DNA of 64,000 bases from Pseudomonas sp. A-RE-19 (GCF_019956555.1 NZ_JAHBDQ010000070.1:124001-188000); one strand, 5' to 3'; positions 43,720-52,799 are shown, counted from the stretch's first letter. Notes: a model not told the origin generated them from the sequence alone. Numbers and translations: made by a program.

Positions 43720-44484
43720 ATGCCAACCAAGAGTTTTCTGCCGGGTCTCATCTTGGCGTTCTGCGCCGTCGCGTCGCTTTGTTCGGTTGCTGCCGAGCGA
43801 AGTGTGCCCTCGCAAAGTAACAGCGCATCAACCACCCTGATCGAAACCGCCTCGCGGCAGTATGAGAATGGCCAGTTGGACCAAGCCGCTGCCACGCTGG
43901 AGCGTGCCCTGCATATCCAGCCTAACAATCCCGCGACGCTGCATTACCTCGGTGTGTTGCGTCTTCAGCAGGGGCAGTACCAGCAGGCTGAAACGTTGGC
44001 GGTGCGCTCGAACATGCGGGTTGGTCGCAACGTCGCGTTACGCAACCGCAACTTCCAATTGATCCAGGCGGCGCAGCAGGCCCAGGCTTCGAGTACCCCA
44101 CCCAATGCCAAAGAGGACCTGATCGCAGTACAGAAGGGGCTGGAAGAGGAGACTCAAAGGCGCCTCGAAGCAGAGACGGCCATTGCTGAACCATCCACTC
44201 CGGACACTGGGCGCGACGCTGGCAACTTCGTTCGCGCAAAGGCAGATCGGGTATCGGATTCACCGACGGCCGACAGACCTCGGCCCGAAGGAGAATTGCA
44301 AATGGCTTCCGTCGAGCCAGCGCCCGGGTACGATGAGGTTGAGATTCCCCGCGGCCATTGGCCGCCTCCGGGTAGATGCCGAATCTGGTTTCCTGATCGC
44401 CCGCCGGGGCATCAGCCCAAACCCGGCAGCTGCAAAAAGCTGCGATATCGGGTTCCGTTAGGGGCCTACTTGGTACATGGTTGA
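43720..44484 (+). CDS. Exported TPR protein with basic Pro-rich C-terminal module
   Basis: This 254-residue protein has a signal peptide (CAVASLCSVAA), one to two TPR units (ASRQYENGQLDQAAATLERA, NNPATLHYLGVLRLQQGQYQ), a charged linker (residues 120-200), and a C-terminal module EIPRGHWPPPGRCRIWFPDR then PPGHQPKPGSCKKLRYRVP. I recognise that last module as recurring at the end of several Pseudomonas envelope proteins of unknown function. ATG 43720 is preceded by weak RBS. Confidence 0.74.
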   Translation: MPTKSFLPGLILAFCAVASLCSVAAERSVPSQSNSASTTLIETASRQYENGQLDQAAATLERALHIQPNNPATLHYLGVLRLQQGQYQQAETLAVRSNMRVGRNVALRNRNFQLIQAAQQAQASSTPPNAKEDLIAVQKGLEEETQRRLEAETAIAEPSTPDTGRDAGNFVRAKADRVSDSPTADRPRPEGELQMASVEPAPGYDEVEIPRGHWPPPGRCRIWFPDRPPGHQPKPGSCKKLRYRVPLGAYLVHG

Positions 44485-44501
44485 GTTTCTGAGTCCACTT
44501 C

Positions 44502-44690
44502 TGGCCGATTCCCTTAAAAAAGTCGGCCGTGGTTTTTAAGGCAGAAAAGTACGCGTCGGAGATTGAAATCCCGAATGTCCGCAGAGCCTTTCAGGCTGAG
44601 ACTACGCGTAGAAGCGTGCTGAGGAGGGGCTTTCACCGACCCATCCTACAGCAGCCTGAGAAACCCGACTTTTTCAACAGAATCGGCCGA
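44502..44690. mobile_element. MITE-like element, copy A (189 bp)
   Basis: The ends are inverted repeats: TGGCCGATT...TTAAAAAAGTCGGCC at 44502-44528 and CCGACTTTTTCAACAGAATC followed by GGCCGA at 44665-44690. It encodes no protein. The interior shares AAAGTACGCGTC.GAGATTGAA and CGTAG.AGCGTGC with the 189-bp copy at 47523-47711. A GGCCGATT-class unit follows directly at 44691-44735. The remaining gap to 44804 has nothing else. Confidence 0.72.
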
Positions 44691-44804
44691 TAGCTGCCTG
44701 TTTAAATAGCAGCTATCGACTGTGGATTCACCGGTCGATGCAACACACTGGGTTCTGTGTATGCAGGAGGCGTGTTGCAGGCGGATTGATCCTGTGGCTT
44801 GGCA

Positions 44805-45203
44805 CTAGCGACGATAGTAGCGGCGATCGTCCTCGTAGCGGTGCCGCATGGCCCGATCCTCGGGGCGCTCCCAATAACGATGACGTTCGGCTTCTCGGCG
44901 GGCTTGCTCTCTGCGCCACTGATCTCTACGCCAGTCGTCTCGGCGCCAATCGTCTCTGCGATCGTGCCAACGGCCGTCATGCCAGTATCGGTCGTCATGG
45001 GCCAGCAATGGCCCTGGTTGCTTGCCGGCCATACTGGCCAAGGTCGGCCAAGGGTTGCCGGCAGCCTCGACCGGAGTCTGAGCGGCTGCCACTTCAGTTG
45101 CGGAAACAGGGGTTGAGGTCTTCATTTGTGTTGCTGATGCCGAGCCCACTGCCGCGAGCGCGAACAGGCCAAAGAGCACCATCCGTGGATCATGGAATTT
45201 CAT
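44805..45203 (-). CDS. Secreted Arg/Asp/Trp-rich small protein
   Basis: This 132-residue protein has a signal peptide (AAVGSASA, about residue 24). Its C-terminal half is low-complexity and strongly charged: repeats of the type DDWRRD, then EQARREAERHRYWERPEDRA. Similar tails appear in envelope proteins of unknown function. ATG 45203 is chosen, as the upstream extension (to 45299) is not signal-like. I cannot name a function. Confidence 0.7.
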   Translation of the reverse strand: MKFHDPRMVLFGLFALAAVGSASATQMKTSTPVSATEVAAAQTPVEAAGNPWPTLASMAGKQPGPLLAHDDRYWHDGRWHDRRDDWRRDDWRRDQWRREQARREAERHRYWERPEDRAMRHRYEDDRRYYRR

Positions 45204-45327
45204 GAGCGAAGACAACCTCTGATTGACAATTGGACATGTGGCCATCTGGCTGCGGGAAGCCTGCGGGTTCGCGCTTACCGAGCGGATGTGCCTATCCACA
45301 TAGACCGATAATCAGGTAAAAGTTCTA

Positions 45328-45513
45328 GAAGGCCGCTGTTTAAATAGCCAATGGCCTCAGTGCTCGGCTCTTTTGAGGTTTGCTATCTCGATGTCCGCTA
45401 CTGGCCGAGGCTGTGTAAAAACGTTTTTGATCGTAATAGGTGGTTGGATTCGACACAAAAATTGCGCTCCTACGCAAATTTCAGGTCTGCTGAGTTGCCG
45501 AGTGCCAGCAATC
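45328..45513. other. Intergenic stretch with possible IS-end remnant
   Basis: The 45204-45513 gap contains a GGCCG unit near 45330-45360 and GGCCGAGGCTGTGTAAAAACG near 45405, which resembles the IS end at 37504 and 48374 (GGCTGTGTGAAAACG) with one change. No gene is present. Confidence 0.4.
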
Positions 45514-46566
45514 CTAGAGCTCCACTTTGTTGTTCGCGGACTGCGTCAAAAACTCGGTGATCAGTGATGTAACCTGCTGTTGGATTACCTCGCGCGGGCG
45601 AGCATTGTCGCCATCCCCGCAAATGATGCCATCGCCAGGAATGTCCTCTTCGAGCAATGCCACTGCACCTGGTTTGCAAATCGACAAGAAGCTGAAATGG
45701 CTGGCGTCACTTATCTCGACATAGCGGCTGGACGCTTGGGGCAGGCGTGTGGCCAGGTTGGCGGACTCCAACTGAGCAGGCAGTTCCACCGATGGTGCGC
45801 CGGCAGCGATAACTAGCACCGGCACCGGCAGTGCCGCAAGGCTCTCATCTGTCATCCCGCGCGAGAGTCCCAGGTCCAAAGAAACCACAGCGGTGACGCG
45901 TTGATCGCGCAAATCGCCGGCCAGACCAGCCTTTAATGCCGGAGTACTCTCAGGGTTGATCTTTTGATAATTGGTGCAACTGGATAACTGCGGATGGAGT
46001 TTGCAGTCACGGGCAAACAGGGCCGGGTCGAAACGAGCGCCGGCGATCTCCATTGCAGTCCAGCCGCCGAGTGAATGGCCCACTACAGCAATTTGACGCT
46101 TTGTGACCACGCCAAATTTTTCAGGTTGAGTGGTGACCGCCTCAATGGCCCGATGCAGGTCAATGGGCCGCTGCCATAACTGCGCCGCCGCTTGCGGGCT
46201 TCGATCATGGGTCGTGGTGCCGGGGTGGTTGACCGCTGCGACAATGTAACCCTTATGGGCCAATGCACTCGCCAACCAGTTTTGATTATTCCAATTGCCT
46301 CTGAATCCATGGGAGAGCACCACCAATGGGTGCTCGCCAGCAGAGGGTGGCGCGTTGCGAACCGCAGAAGCACCGACAAACACCACATCGTCACCGATCA
46401 ACTGTGGGGTGACGGTCGTTGTACTGGGATACCAGACGACCATCTCCAGCGGACGCTCATTGTATGGGTCCGGCAGGGTGTAGGATTGGAAGCCGACAGA
46501 GTTGACGTCAGCGAGAGCGCTGGTCGTCAGACAGGTTAAAAGCAGGGCGCCGAGAGCTGTTTTCAA
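45514..46566 (-). CDS. Exported alpha/beta hydrolase (PAF-acetylhydrolase/dienelactone-hydrolase-like)
   Basis: This 350-residue protein has a signal peptide (TTSALA, residue 19) and an alpha/beta hydrolase fold: nucleophile elbow AVVGHSLGGWTAMEIAG, acid likely in AVVSLDLGLSRG, and His in ISDASHFSFLS. Oxyanion region HPLVVLSHGFRGNWNNQNW. It resembles the PAF-acetylhydrolase II type lipase/esterases. Periplasmic or secreted; substrate unknown. A GGAAGA site precedes ATG 46566. Confidence 0.86.
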   Translation of the reverse strand: MKTALGALLLTCLTTSALADVNSVGFQSYTLPDPYNERPLEMVVWYPSTTTVTPQLIGDDVVFVGASAVRNAPPSAGEHPLVVLSHGFRGNWNNQNWLASALAHKGYIVAAVNHPGTTTHDRSPQAAAQLWQRPIDLHRAIEAVTTQPEKFGVVTKRQIAVVGHSLGGWTAMEIAGARFDPALFARDCKLHPQLSSCTNYQKINPESTPALKAGLAGDLRDQRVTAVVSLDLGLSRGMTDESLAALPVPVLVIAAGAPSVELPAQLESANLATRLPQASSRYVEISDASHFSFLSICKPGAVALLEEDIPGDGIICGDGDNARPREVIQQQVTSLITEFLTQSANNKVEL

Positions 46567-46902
46567 TGGGTTGTCTTCCTTGATTTAGATAGGGTTCAGA
46601 ACCTGGAACCCACCGATAGCGTGCATCACATCTCGCAAATTATAGAAATCCTGCGCCGTGAGCAGGTGAATCTGCACCGACATTAAAGCCGATACTCCGA
46701 CTGACATGCATAGTTTTCGTTATCTGCATTGACCGGTCAGCAGCCGGGCTTTCGGGGCAAGTCCGAAGGGCCGCTATCGGCTGTTTTCTGCCTGTCGCGA
46801 AGGGCCACAACCGACCACTAGCTGCCAGTCATTTGTGTCTAAAGAATCAGAGACAATTCATAATGCCGTCCACCTCCACTAACTCCTCCAAGATCGACAT
46901 CC
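46567..46902. other. Intergenic region with a GGCCG repeat
   Basis: This 336-bp gap carries one GGCCG-class copy (about 46770-46818: GGCCGCTATCGGCTG, TTTCTGCCTGTCGCGAAGGG, then CAACCGACC). I found no coding region or terminator in the rest, which presumably holds the promoters of the two divergent flanking genes. Confidence 0.5.
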
Positions 46903-47481
46903 ATGCCTGAAGAGTTCGAAGTCCCCAGCCCACACGAGCAACATATTGAGCACACCACCCATCATGCGCATGCACAAGGCGACAGCTTTGCCAGCAAGAT
47001 TGCGGTGATGACAGCCATCATGGCGACCGTCGGCGCCCTGATGAGCTATCAGGCCGGCTCAACGGAGAATGAGGCGGCCATGGACAAAAACAACGCCGCC
47101 ATCCAGAAAACCGAAGCCGCCAACGAGTGGAATTACTACCAGGCCAAGTCCAGCCGGCAGAACCTGTCGGATCTGGCAAGCCATCTCCCAGGGCTGGATT
47201 CCGCCCATTATGTTGCTGAGGCGCGGCGGTACGGGGAACAGAAGGAGGAGGCGCGCAAGAAGGCTGAAGCATTCGAACAAGGGGCAAGAGAGTGGGACGA
47301 GAAGTCAGAGCAGGTGCTGCATCAGCATCACCGCTGGGCCCAGGCAATGACAGCGATTCAAATAGCAATTTCACTGGCGGCCATTACCTTGCTGACGCGT
47401 AAGGAATGGCTCAAGCGGATCTCGTTTGGGGCAGCGGGTGTTGGCGTCATGTTGGGTTCGCTGGCTTGGCTGCATATCTAA
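46903..47481 (+). CDS. DUF4337-family membrane protein
   Basis: This 192-residue protein has an N-terminal His-rich stretch (HEQHIEHTTHHAHA), a first membrane helix (IAVMTAIMATVGALMSYQAG), a charged coiled-coil middle (residues 65-145) with ANEWNYYQAKSSRQNL, and two C-terminal helices. This arrangement matches DUF4337, of unknown function. The His cluster could bind metal, an inference only. Confidence 0.82.
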   Translation: MPEEFEVPSPHEQHIEHTTHHAHAQGDSFASKIAVMTAIMATVGALMSYQAGSTENEAAMDKNNAAIQKTEAANEWNYYQAKSSRQNLSDLASHLPGLDSAHYVAEARRYGEQKEEARKKAEAFEQGAREWDEKSEQVLHQHHRWAQAMTAIQIAISLAAITLLTRKEWLKRISFGAAGVGVMLGSLAWLHI

Positions 47482-47522
47482 GCGAGGCGCTCAGAAGTTC
47501 ACCTGTTGAATACGACCACTAA

Positions 47523-47711
47523 TGGCCGATTGTGTTGAAAAAGTCGGCCATGGTTTGCGCATCAGGAAAGTACGCGTCCGAGATTGAAATCTTTACTTTT
47601 AGCAGAGGCATCCGGACTCGTATTTCACGTAGCAGCGTGCAAAAAAGGCATTTACACCAGTCAATGATCAGGCAGTTTTGGTAGACCGACTTTTCCAACA
47701 GCATCGGCCGA
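47523..47711. mobile_element. MITE-like element, copy B (189 bp)
   Basis: Inverted ends TGGCCGATTGTGTTGAAAAA followed by GTCGGCC (47523-47549) and GACCGACTTTTCCAACAGCA followed by TCGGCCGA (47684-47711). The length is exactly that of copy A at 44502-44690, and internal blocks match. It encodes nothing. A GGCCGATT-class unit continues to about 47770. Confidence 0.72.
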
Positions 47712-47805
47712 TTACTGCCCTTGACGAGGGGCAAAAACGGCCAATACCGGCCAGTTGGTGACCGGCAGAGTCGACAGAAGGACGAGCCACCAAGACCTGC
47801 GGTGA

Positions 47806-48273
47806 CTACGCCCGATCTATTCGCCCGGAGTAGCACCCCTGCTTGGCATTGTGAACGTGAATGTAACTAACCTCTGGATTGGCAAACATCCGAGTGACTA
47901 CAGGTTCTATTGCTATTCCATCAGCTACGTCGGCGTCGAGCATCATCCCATCATCAGTGAAGGCGCGAAGTGATAGTAGGCGGATTCGCATAGACTCAGG
48001 TACCTGATCGACTGCGTCGTAAGCTTGCGTGGCCCACTCCCGTATGAAGATCGCGTGTGAGGCACGGTATGGCGTCTTGGCTGGCTGACAGACATGGTTG
48101 AGTAAAAGCACGCTCTGACCTAGCTCCGCATCTTTCATTTCGATACGGTCAGGAAAGCCTGGGCTGCTGTCGACGATGTAACGCTTCATCCCAAGAGATG
48201 CCAGCTCTTGGTCGGGCAATCCAAACAGTGACTGGAATGGCTCGGGGGAAAGGCCAGTTATACGGAACGCCAT
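47806..48273 (-). CDS. DUF1203-family protein
   Basis: This 155-residue soluble protein starts MAFRITGLSPEPFQSLFGLP and contains LGQSVLLLNHVCQPAKTPYR and SYIHVHNAKQGCYSGRIDR, matching the DUF1203 family, whose function is unknown. The length is as usual for the family and no signal peptide is seen. It sits between a MITE-like copy and IS remnants. Confidence 0.82.
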   Translation of the reverse strand: MAFRITGLSPEPFQSLFGLPDQELASLGMKRYIVDSSPGFPDRIEMKDAELGQSVLLLNHVCQPAKTPYRASHAIFIREWATQAYDAVDQVPESMRIRLLSLRAFTDDGMMLDADVADGIAIEPVVTRMFANPEVSYIHVHNAKQGCYSGRIDRA

Positions 48274-48371
48274 GGTCGAACTCCTATTGGTTTGGAGTCC
48301 TATCAGACTGGAACTCGTACAGTACTTACTATCCGATTCTTGCTGCTTTATTCAAGCTGCCGCGACCGGCT

Positions 48372-48400
48372 GCTTTGGGTCCAGGCTGTGTGAAAACGTC
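48372..48400. mobile_element. Loose IS1182-like end
   Basis: TTTGGGTCCAGGCTGTGTGA and the following AAACG equal the right-end sequence of the IS at 37504-39198. No transposase in the matching position follows, so this is a solo end or the end of a deleted copy. Confidence 0.65.
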
Positions 48401-48450
48401 CAGGATAGGGCAATGAGTTGATCCAGACTAAGCCAAAGGTTGGTGACTGG

Positions 48451-48918
48451 TCACACAGTGGATGCCGCCACCACCTGCGGAGATTCACTGTCCCGAAAAC
48501 GGCCGTGTCGATTTTTGGAAAAGGTCGAGTGGTTGGGGACTTCATCTTCAAGGCTCAACCGGCAGAACCAGCGATACGCCAGGTTCAAATGGGCCTCTTC
48601 GCACAACCGCCGTTCGGAGCGGATGCCATAGCAGTAGCCGACGATCAGCATGCGGATCGTCAGTTCAGGATCAATCGACGGACGCCCAATCGGGCAATAG
48701 AAATCGGCGAGGTAATGGCGCAGGTCGCTCAGATCAAGACACCGATCAATGCTGCGCAGAAGGTGATTGGCTGGAATGTGATCTTCAAGGTTGAACGAGT
48801 AAAACAGTCGTTCCTGCCCACTCGATAACTGTCCCATCATGCTGCGTGCTTCCCTGCTGGCCAATGCAGAGATATTGCCGCAGGCCAGACAGGGGAGCTA
48901 CTTTTTCAACAGAATCGA
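48451..48918 (-). pseudogene. Truncated transposase of a second IS, with its end
   Basis: On the minus strand the coding region gives MGQLSSGQERLFYSFNLEDH and PANHLLRSIDRCLDLSDLRH then LTIRMLIVGYCYGIRSERRL and PNHSTFSKNRHGRFRD, about 115 residues of a transposase N-terminal (DUF772-like) domain. The frame then changes to unrelated residues and stops at 48451, so the catalytic part is gone. An IS-type end, GATTCTGTTGAAAAAGT on the minus strand, lies at about 48898-48918 and resembles the MITE ends. Confidence 0.75.
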
Positions 48919-49049
48919 CCCATAGCTGTTTGTCAGGCTCTCACATGCATTTACGACTAGAGTTTCACTGCCAACTATTCTGAAGCAACGTCAGAACTCA
49001 ACCGTGTAACGTCAGGTCTCGAGGTTATTTCGGCCTCAGGGAAACCGGT

Positions 49050-49748
49050 ATGAAAAATCCGCAAGATAAAAACGAATCCGACGCGGATTTAGCTCAGATG
49101 GTGATAGGGCTAGGGCCCTGCACCTATCTGTTGGTGCTCTTACTGGGATTGATCCTCCTGTTTCCCTTTCTTGAGGAGGGTTTAATTGCTCGCATGTTGC
49201 TCGGCATTTTTTTTTCAACCGTGCTGCTCGTGGGCGCTTTCGCCACCAGGCAGACTCGGCGAGGGGGCATCCTCAAACTGTGCCTGGCGTTGCTAGGGAT
49301 TGGCCTTCAATGGGCGGCGTTGTGGGCTGAAAGTATCGCGATTCTTGAGCTTGCCGGGATATCTTATGCGGCGTCTCTGGCAGTCTCGTTTAGCGGAGTG
49401 CTTCGCTATATTCTCAAGCGCGGGCCAATTACAGCGGACAAGCTGCATGGTGCGCTTGCGGGTTACATCATGCTGGGCTTCGTTTGGTCGTTCGTATATG
49501 CCCTGGTCGAGATATCCAGCGCTGGCTCATTCGGCCCTGGCCACTTCGACTTCATACAGCCCGGCAATTTCTTCAAGTTGATCTATTTTAGCCTCACGAC
49601 GCTCACAACCACCGGTTACGGTGATGTTATCCCGTTGACCAACCACGCCCGCTCGCTGGTGATGGTTGAAGAATTTTCAGGCGTCTTTTACGTGGGTGTT
49701 GTGATAGCGCGGCTTGCCGGTCTTTATCCATCGAATCAGATTAAGTGA
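49050..49748 (+). CDS. Potassium channel protein (ion transport 2 type)
   Basis: This 232-residue membrane protein has about six hydrophobic helices. The last two flank a pore loop with the K+ selectivity filter LTTTGYGDVIPLT near residue 190. It lacks a cytoplasmic RCK/TrkA domain and has no charged S4 helix, so it is a simple, probably ungated or membrane-modulated channel. ATG 49050 lies 130 bp past the IS remnant. Its GC and codon use are mixed. Confidence 0.9.
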   Translation: MKNPQDKNESDADLAQMVIGLGPCTYLLVLLLGLILLFPFLEEGLIARMLLGIFFSTVLLVGAFATRQTRRGGILKLCLALLGIGLQWAALWAESIAILELAGISYAASLAVSFSGVLRYILKRGPITADKLHGALAGYIMLGFVWSFVYALVEISSAGSFGPGHFDFIQPGNFFKLIYFSLTTLTTTGYGDVIPLTNHARSLVMVEEFSGVFYVGVVIARLAGLYPSNQIK

Positions 49749-49847
49749 CTCTCGATTCTCCTAAGCCACCTCCGGGCATTAGTGAGCACCAGCATCAGAA
49801 AAATGTCTCGCTAATGCATGAATGGAATGTAGCGTAAGCCCCACGTT

Positions 49848-50780
49848 TCAAAGCCCTCCGCCGAAGCGATATTGCCAGGCGATGCCAATGACATCGTATT
49901 CACTGCCCGTGCGAGTATGTCCGCCATAACTCGCATTCAGCTTCACCGAATGGTTCCGGTTCAACGGCAGCGTGAGGGTGCATCCATAACGTGTGTTTTC
50001 CTGAAAATCGTGGTTACCGACGCCATCGATTGAAGTACTCCCGCCAGCGAAGTAGGTCGTATCCAGCGCAACCCAAACGCCGTTGCTAAAGGCATAGATA
50101 AGATGCCCCTGTACCTGGTAAATCGGGTTCTGGGAAAATGTCTGGTCGCCGAGGAATTCGTCATTGTCGGTGTAAAAGGTTCCCGCGCCGGATAATTCCA
50201 AGGTCACTGGCCCCAGACGCTTGGAAATTCCAAGTTCGGGCTTGAATGACCAGCGGTTGTTGCCGAGATTTATCAGCTTGCTCGCGTCGTATTGGCCGAG
50301 TGGCGCTGTGATCGCCAGGCTGGCGCCGATAATCACATCCTGTTGATAGCTGGGGAATTCAGCCAAGGACATCGCCGGGGCGCCATATAAGTTGACCGAG
50401 AAGCGGAATCTTGGATCGATCAACCCCGTAACATTGCGCTCCTTGGGTTCACCGGCGAACAGGGCAGAGCCAGTCAATCTTGCCTCAGGCACGATGACAT
50501 CGAACTTCCCGGAGCGACCCCAGACGTCCAGGGATCTGGCAAAGGCAAACACGACAGTCTTGATGTTGAGCTTGGCATCCTGGAGCGGGACTGAAGGGTT
50601 GGCCGTCACGTTGCCATGGAGATCGCTGTAGCCCATGAGCAGGAAATTCATGCCGACCGGCGTATTGGCGTAGGTCCTGGGTTCGAGATCCTCTGCGCCT
50701 GCACCGGGAGTTACGATGATGAGCGAAGCGGATGCGAACCGAACCAGCCTGACGATGCAGAGTTTGTGTTTCATCCACAT
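49848..50780 (-). CDS. Outer-membrane beta-barrel protein (phenol MetA-type)
   Basis: This 310-residue protein has a signal peptide (ASASLIIVTPGAGA, residue 29). The mature part alternates short amphipathic strands and ends with a barrel-like GIAWQYRFGGGL. It matches the Phenol_MetA_deg family of putative outer-membrane transporters: EPRTYANTPVGMNFLLMGYS at the start and LYGAPAMSLAEFPSYQQDVI in the middle. The substrate is not known. ATG 50780 has AGGAAG 7 bases upstream; ATG 50774 is the alternative. Confidence 0.86.
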   Translation of the reverse strand: MWMKHKLCIVRLVRFASASLIIVTPGAGAEDLEPRTYANTPVGMNFLLMGYSDLHGNVTANPSVPLQDAKLNIKTVVFAFARSLDVWGRSGKFDVIVPEARLTGSALFAGEPKERNVTGLIDPRFRFSVNLYGAPAMSLAEFPSYQQDVIIGASLAITAPLGQYDASKLINLGNNRWSFKPELGISKRLGPVTLELSGAGTFYTDNDEFLGDQTFSQNPIYQVQGHLIYAFSNGVWVALDTTYFAGGSTSIDGVGNHDFQENTRYGCTLTLPLNRNHSVKLNASYGGHTRTGSEYDVIGIAWQYRFGGGL

Positions 50781-50934
50781 TCGCTCGCTTCCTGTCAGGC
50801 CCCTGAAGTTCTATGTATTGTTGTAGCGCATCTGCATCCGTTTGGCACAAATAGCGGCAAACAGCACTGTGTGGCCGCACTGGCTGTTTGATCATTCAAC
50901 CCATTGCAGGCATTGGGTGTTTAAGATTCATGGA

Positions 50935-51096
50935 TCAGCTCTCGGGGGGAATGATCGGGTCCAGACCGGGTTCAGCGGCCAGTTTCAATCGGTCAGCTTT
51001 ACTAACGTATTTAGACTTGCTTGGCGGTGCCAGTTTGGCACTGGCCTTTTTGGCGTGAGCCTTTAATAACTGCTTTATTTTTTTACGACGATTCAT
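50935..51096 (-). CDS. DUF2986-type small basic protein
   Basis: This 53-codon gene is easy to miss. It starts MNRRKKIKQLLKAHAKKASA and continues PPSKSKYVSKADRLKLAAEP, the pattern of the small, Lys-rich DUF2986 family. The ATG at 51096 has GAGGAAAT directly upstream. No function is known. It lies in the 50781-51192 gap between the outer-membrane gene and the AraC gene; the rest of that gap shows nothing. Confidence 0.78.
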   Translation of the reverse strand: MNRRKKIKQLLKAHAKKASAKLAPPSKSKYVSKADRLKLAAEPGLDPIIPPES

Positions 51097-51192
51097 ATTT
51101 CCTCACCATCAACCTGCACAAATCTTCTAAACGTTCTTTTCCATTGCACGGTAATTTAGTCGTCTGCACAGATCAATGCCGAACCATGACCT

Positions 51193-52041
51193 ATGGAGCC
51201 TTCCGTGGATAGACGCAACTGGATTGAGCTGTCCCAGGACGCCGATACCGGGATTGAATCGATTCGTGCCCATTTTCAGGGGCATGCCTACGATCCGCAC
51301 TGGCATGACAGTTTTCTGGTGGGGGTCACCGAGCAGGGGGTGCAGCAATTCAATTGCCGGCGCGTTCGCCACCTCAGTACGCCGGGCAAGGTATTCATGC
51401 TGGAGCCGGGGGAAATCCACGATGGGCATGCGCCGACGGAGGAGGGGTTTACCTATTCCATGCTCTACCTCGATCCGCACTGGCTGGAGCGGGAGTTGCA
51501 CGCGTTGTTCGAACACGCGCCGACCAACAGTCAGCCGGGTTTTGCCGATACGCTGAGCCAGGATCCGGGCCTGGCCACTGCCATTTTTCAAGCTTTCCAC
51601 GCGCTCCATGACGGCGACTTGCGCATTGTGCGCCAGAGCGCCATCGACACCTTGTTGGGTTCGCTGACTGGTCACCTTGATTGGCGCAAGCGTCAGGCCT
51701 TTGATCCGCGCCTGCCGTTGGTGGCCCAGGTTGCGCGTGATTACTTGCATGCCCATGTCTACGAAGACATCGGGCTGGATGATCTGGCTCAAGCCTGTGG
51801 TGTTGATCGCTTTCGTCTGACGCGGGCCTTCAAGGCAGCCTTTGGGTTGGCGCCTCATGCTTATTTGATCCAACTGCGCCTGGCCAAAGCGCGACAGTTG
51901 CTGGCGCGGGGGGAGTCGCCGGCGCAGGTGGCCAGTGCTCTCGGGTTCGCCGATCAAAGCCATATGGGGCGCTGGTTCCGCCGTGCCTACCAGCTCACAC
52001 CCGCGGATTACCGCAAGCGCTGCTCAAACCTTCCAGACTGA
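51193..52041 (+). CDS. AraC-family regulator with cupin sensor
   Basis: This 282-residue protein has an N-terminal cupin (HAYDPHWHDSFLVGVTEQGV, EPGEIHDGHAPTEEGFTYSM) and two C-terminal HTH motifs (IGLDDLAQACGVDRFRLTRA, QVASALGFADQSHMGRWFRR). It is followed 109 bp later, on the same strand, by a LysE-family exporter, the classic arrangement for control of an exporter by its amino-acid-like substrate. It is related to the regulator at 19860. Confidence 0.92.
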   Translation: MEPSVDRRNWIELSQDADTGIESIRAHFQGHAYDPHWHDSFLVGVTEQGVQQFNCRRVRHLSTPGKVFMLEPGEIHDGHAPTEEGFTYSMLYLDPHWLERELHALFEHAPTNSQPGFADTLSQDPGLATAIFQAFHALHDGDLRIVRQSAIDTLLGSLTGHLDWRKRQAFDPRLPLVAQVARDYLHAHVYEDIGLDDLAQACGVDRFRLTRAFKAAFGLAPHAYLIQLRLAKARQLLARGESPAQVASALGFADQSHMGRWFRRAYQLTPADYRKRCSNLPD

Positions 52042-52149
52042 ATTCCGCTGACTCGCGACCATGGTTTCCTATTTGATCAAGGAGTCCATGCCATGTCTTT
52101 TTCGCTGTTGTTTTATATCCCTTCGATGCGACTTCAGGGAGTCTGAGCG

Positions 52150-52746
52150 ATGGAATCGTTGCTGCCTTTCCTGTTGTTTGCATTCGTTGCCTCGATTACT
52201 CCGGGACCGACCAATATTCTGGTGTTGAGCCACAGTTCGCGGCGGGGGCTGGGGGCCACGCTGCCTATCATCTTTGGCGCATGCGTGACGGCGGCGCTGA
52301 TTGTGTTTGCTGTCGGGCTCGGCGTGGGTGAAACACTGCTGCGGTTTCCGCGTGTGCAGCAGGCGATGGCCTGGGCCGGGGTGCTCTGGTTGAGTTGGCT
52401 GGCCTGGCAGATCTTTCAAAGCACGCCGCCGTCCCTGGACCCGACCACCGCGCGCGACGAGGGTCTCAGCGTGTTCGGCGCCGCCACCCTGCAATTGGTC
52501 AACCCCAAGGTCTGGATGATGGCGGTAGCGGTGGTGAGCGTATTTGTCGGTGGCGGCGACAAGACCCTGCGGCTGGTGGTGTTGTCGCTGATGTTTTTGT
52601 TGGTCTCCTTGCCGTGCATGACCCTGTGGGCGTTGCTTGGCGTAGGGAGTGCCCGGGCTTTTGGTTCGCCACAGGCATTCAAACGCATGAACACTGCGCT
52701 GGCTTTTTTGCTGCTGGTGTCAGCCTGGTTGACGGTGCTGATGTAG
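52150..52746 (+). CDS. LysE/RhtB-family exporter
   Basis: This 198-residue inner-membrane protein has five to six helices and the family signature ASITPGPTNILVLSHSSRRG near the N-terminus, then LQLVNPKVWMMAVAVVSVF. Such proteins export amino acids or their analogues. The start ATG 52150 is preceded by GGGAGTCTGAGCG. The neighbouring AraC gene is the likely regulator. Confidence 0.91.
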   Translation: MESLLPFLLFAFVASITPGPTNILVLSHSSRRGLGATLPIIFGACVTAALIVFAVGLGVGETLLRFPRVQQAMAWAGVLWLSWLAWQIFQSTPPSLDPTTARDEGLSVFGAATLQLVNPKVWMMAVAVVSVFVGGGDKTLRLVVLSLMFLLVSLPCMTLWALLGVGSARAFGSPQAFKRMNTALAFLLLVSAWLTVLM

Positions 52747-52799
52747 GTCGAACATTGCCTGGGCGGAGGCGACGTAAGTCACAGCTTGCTGTCACTCAT

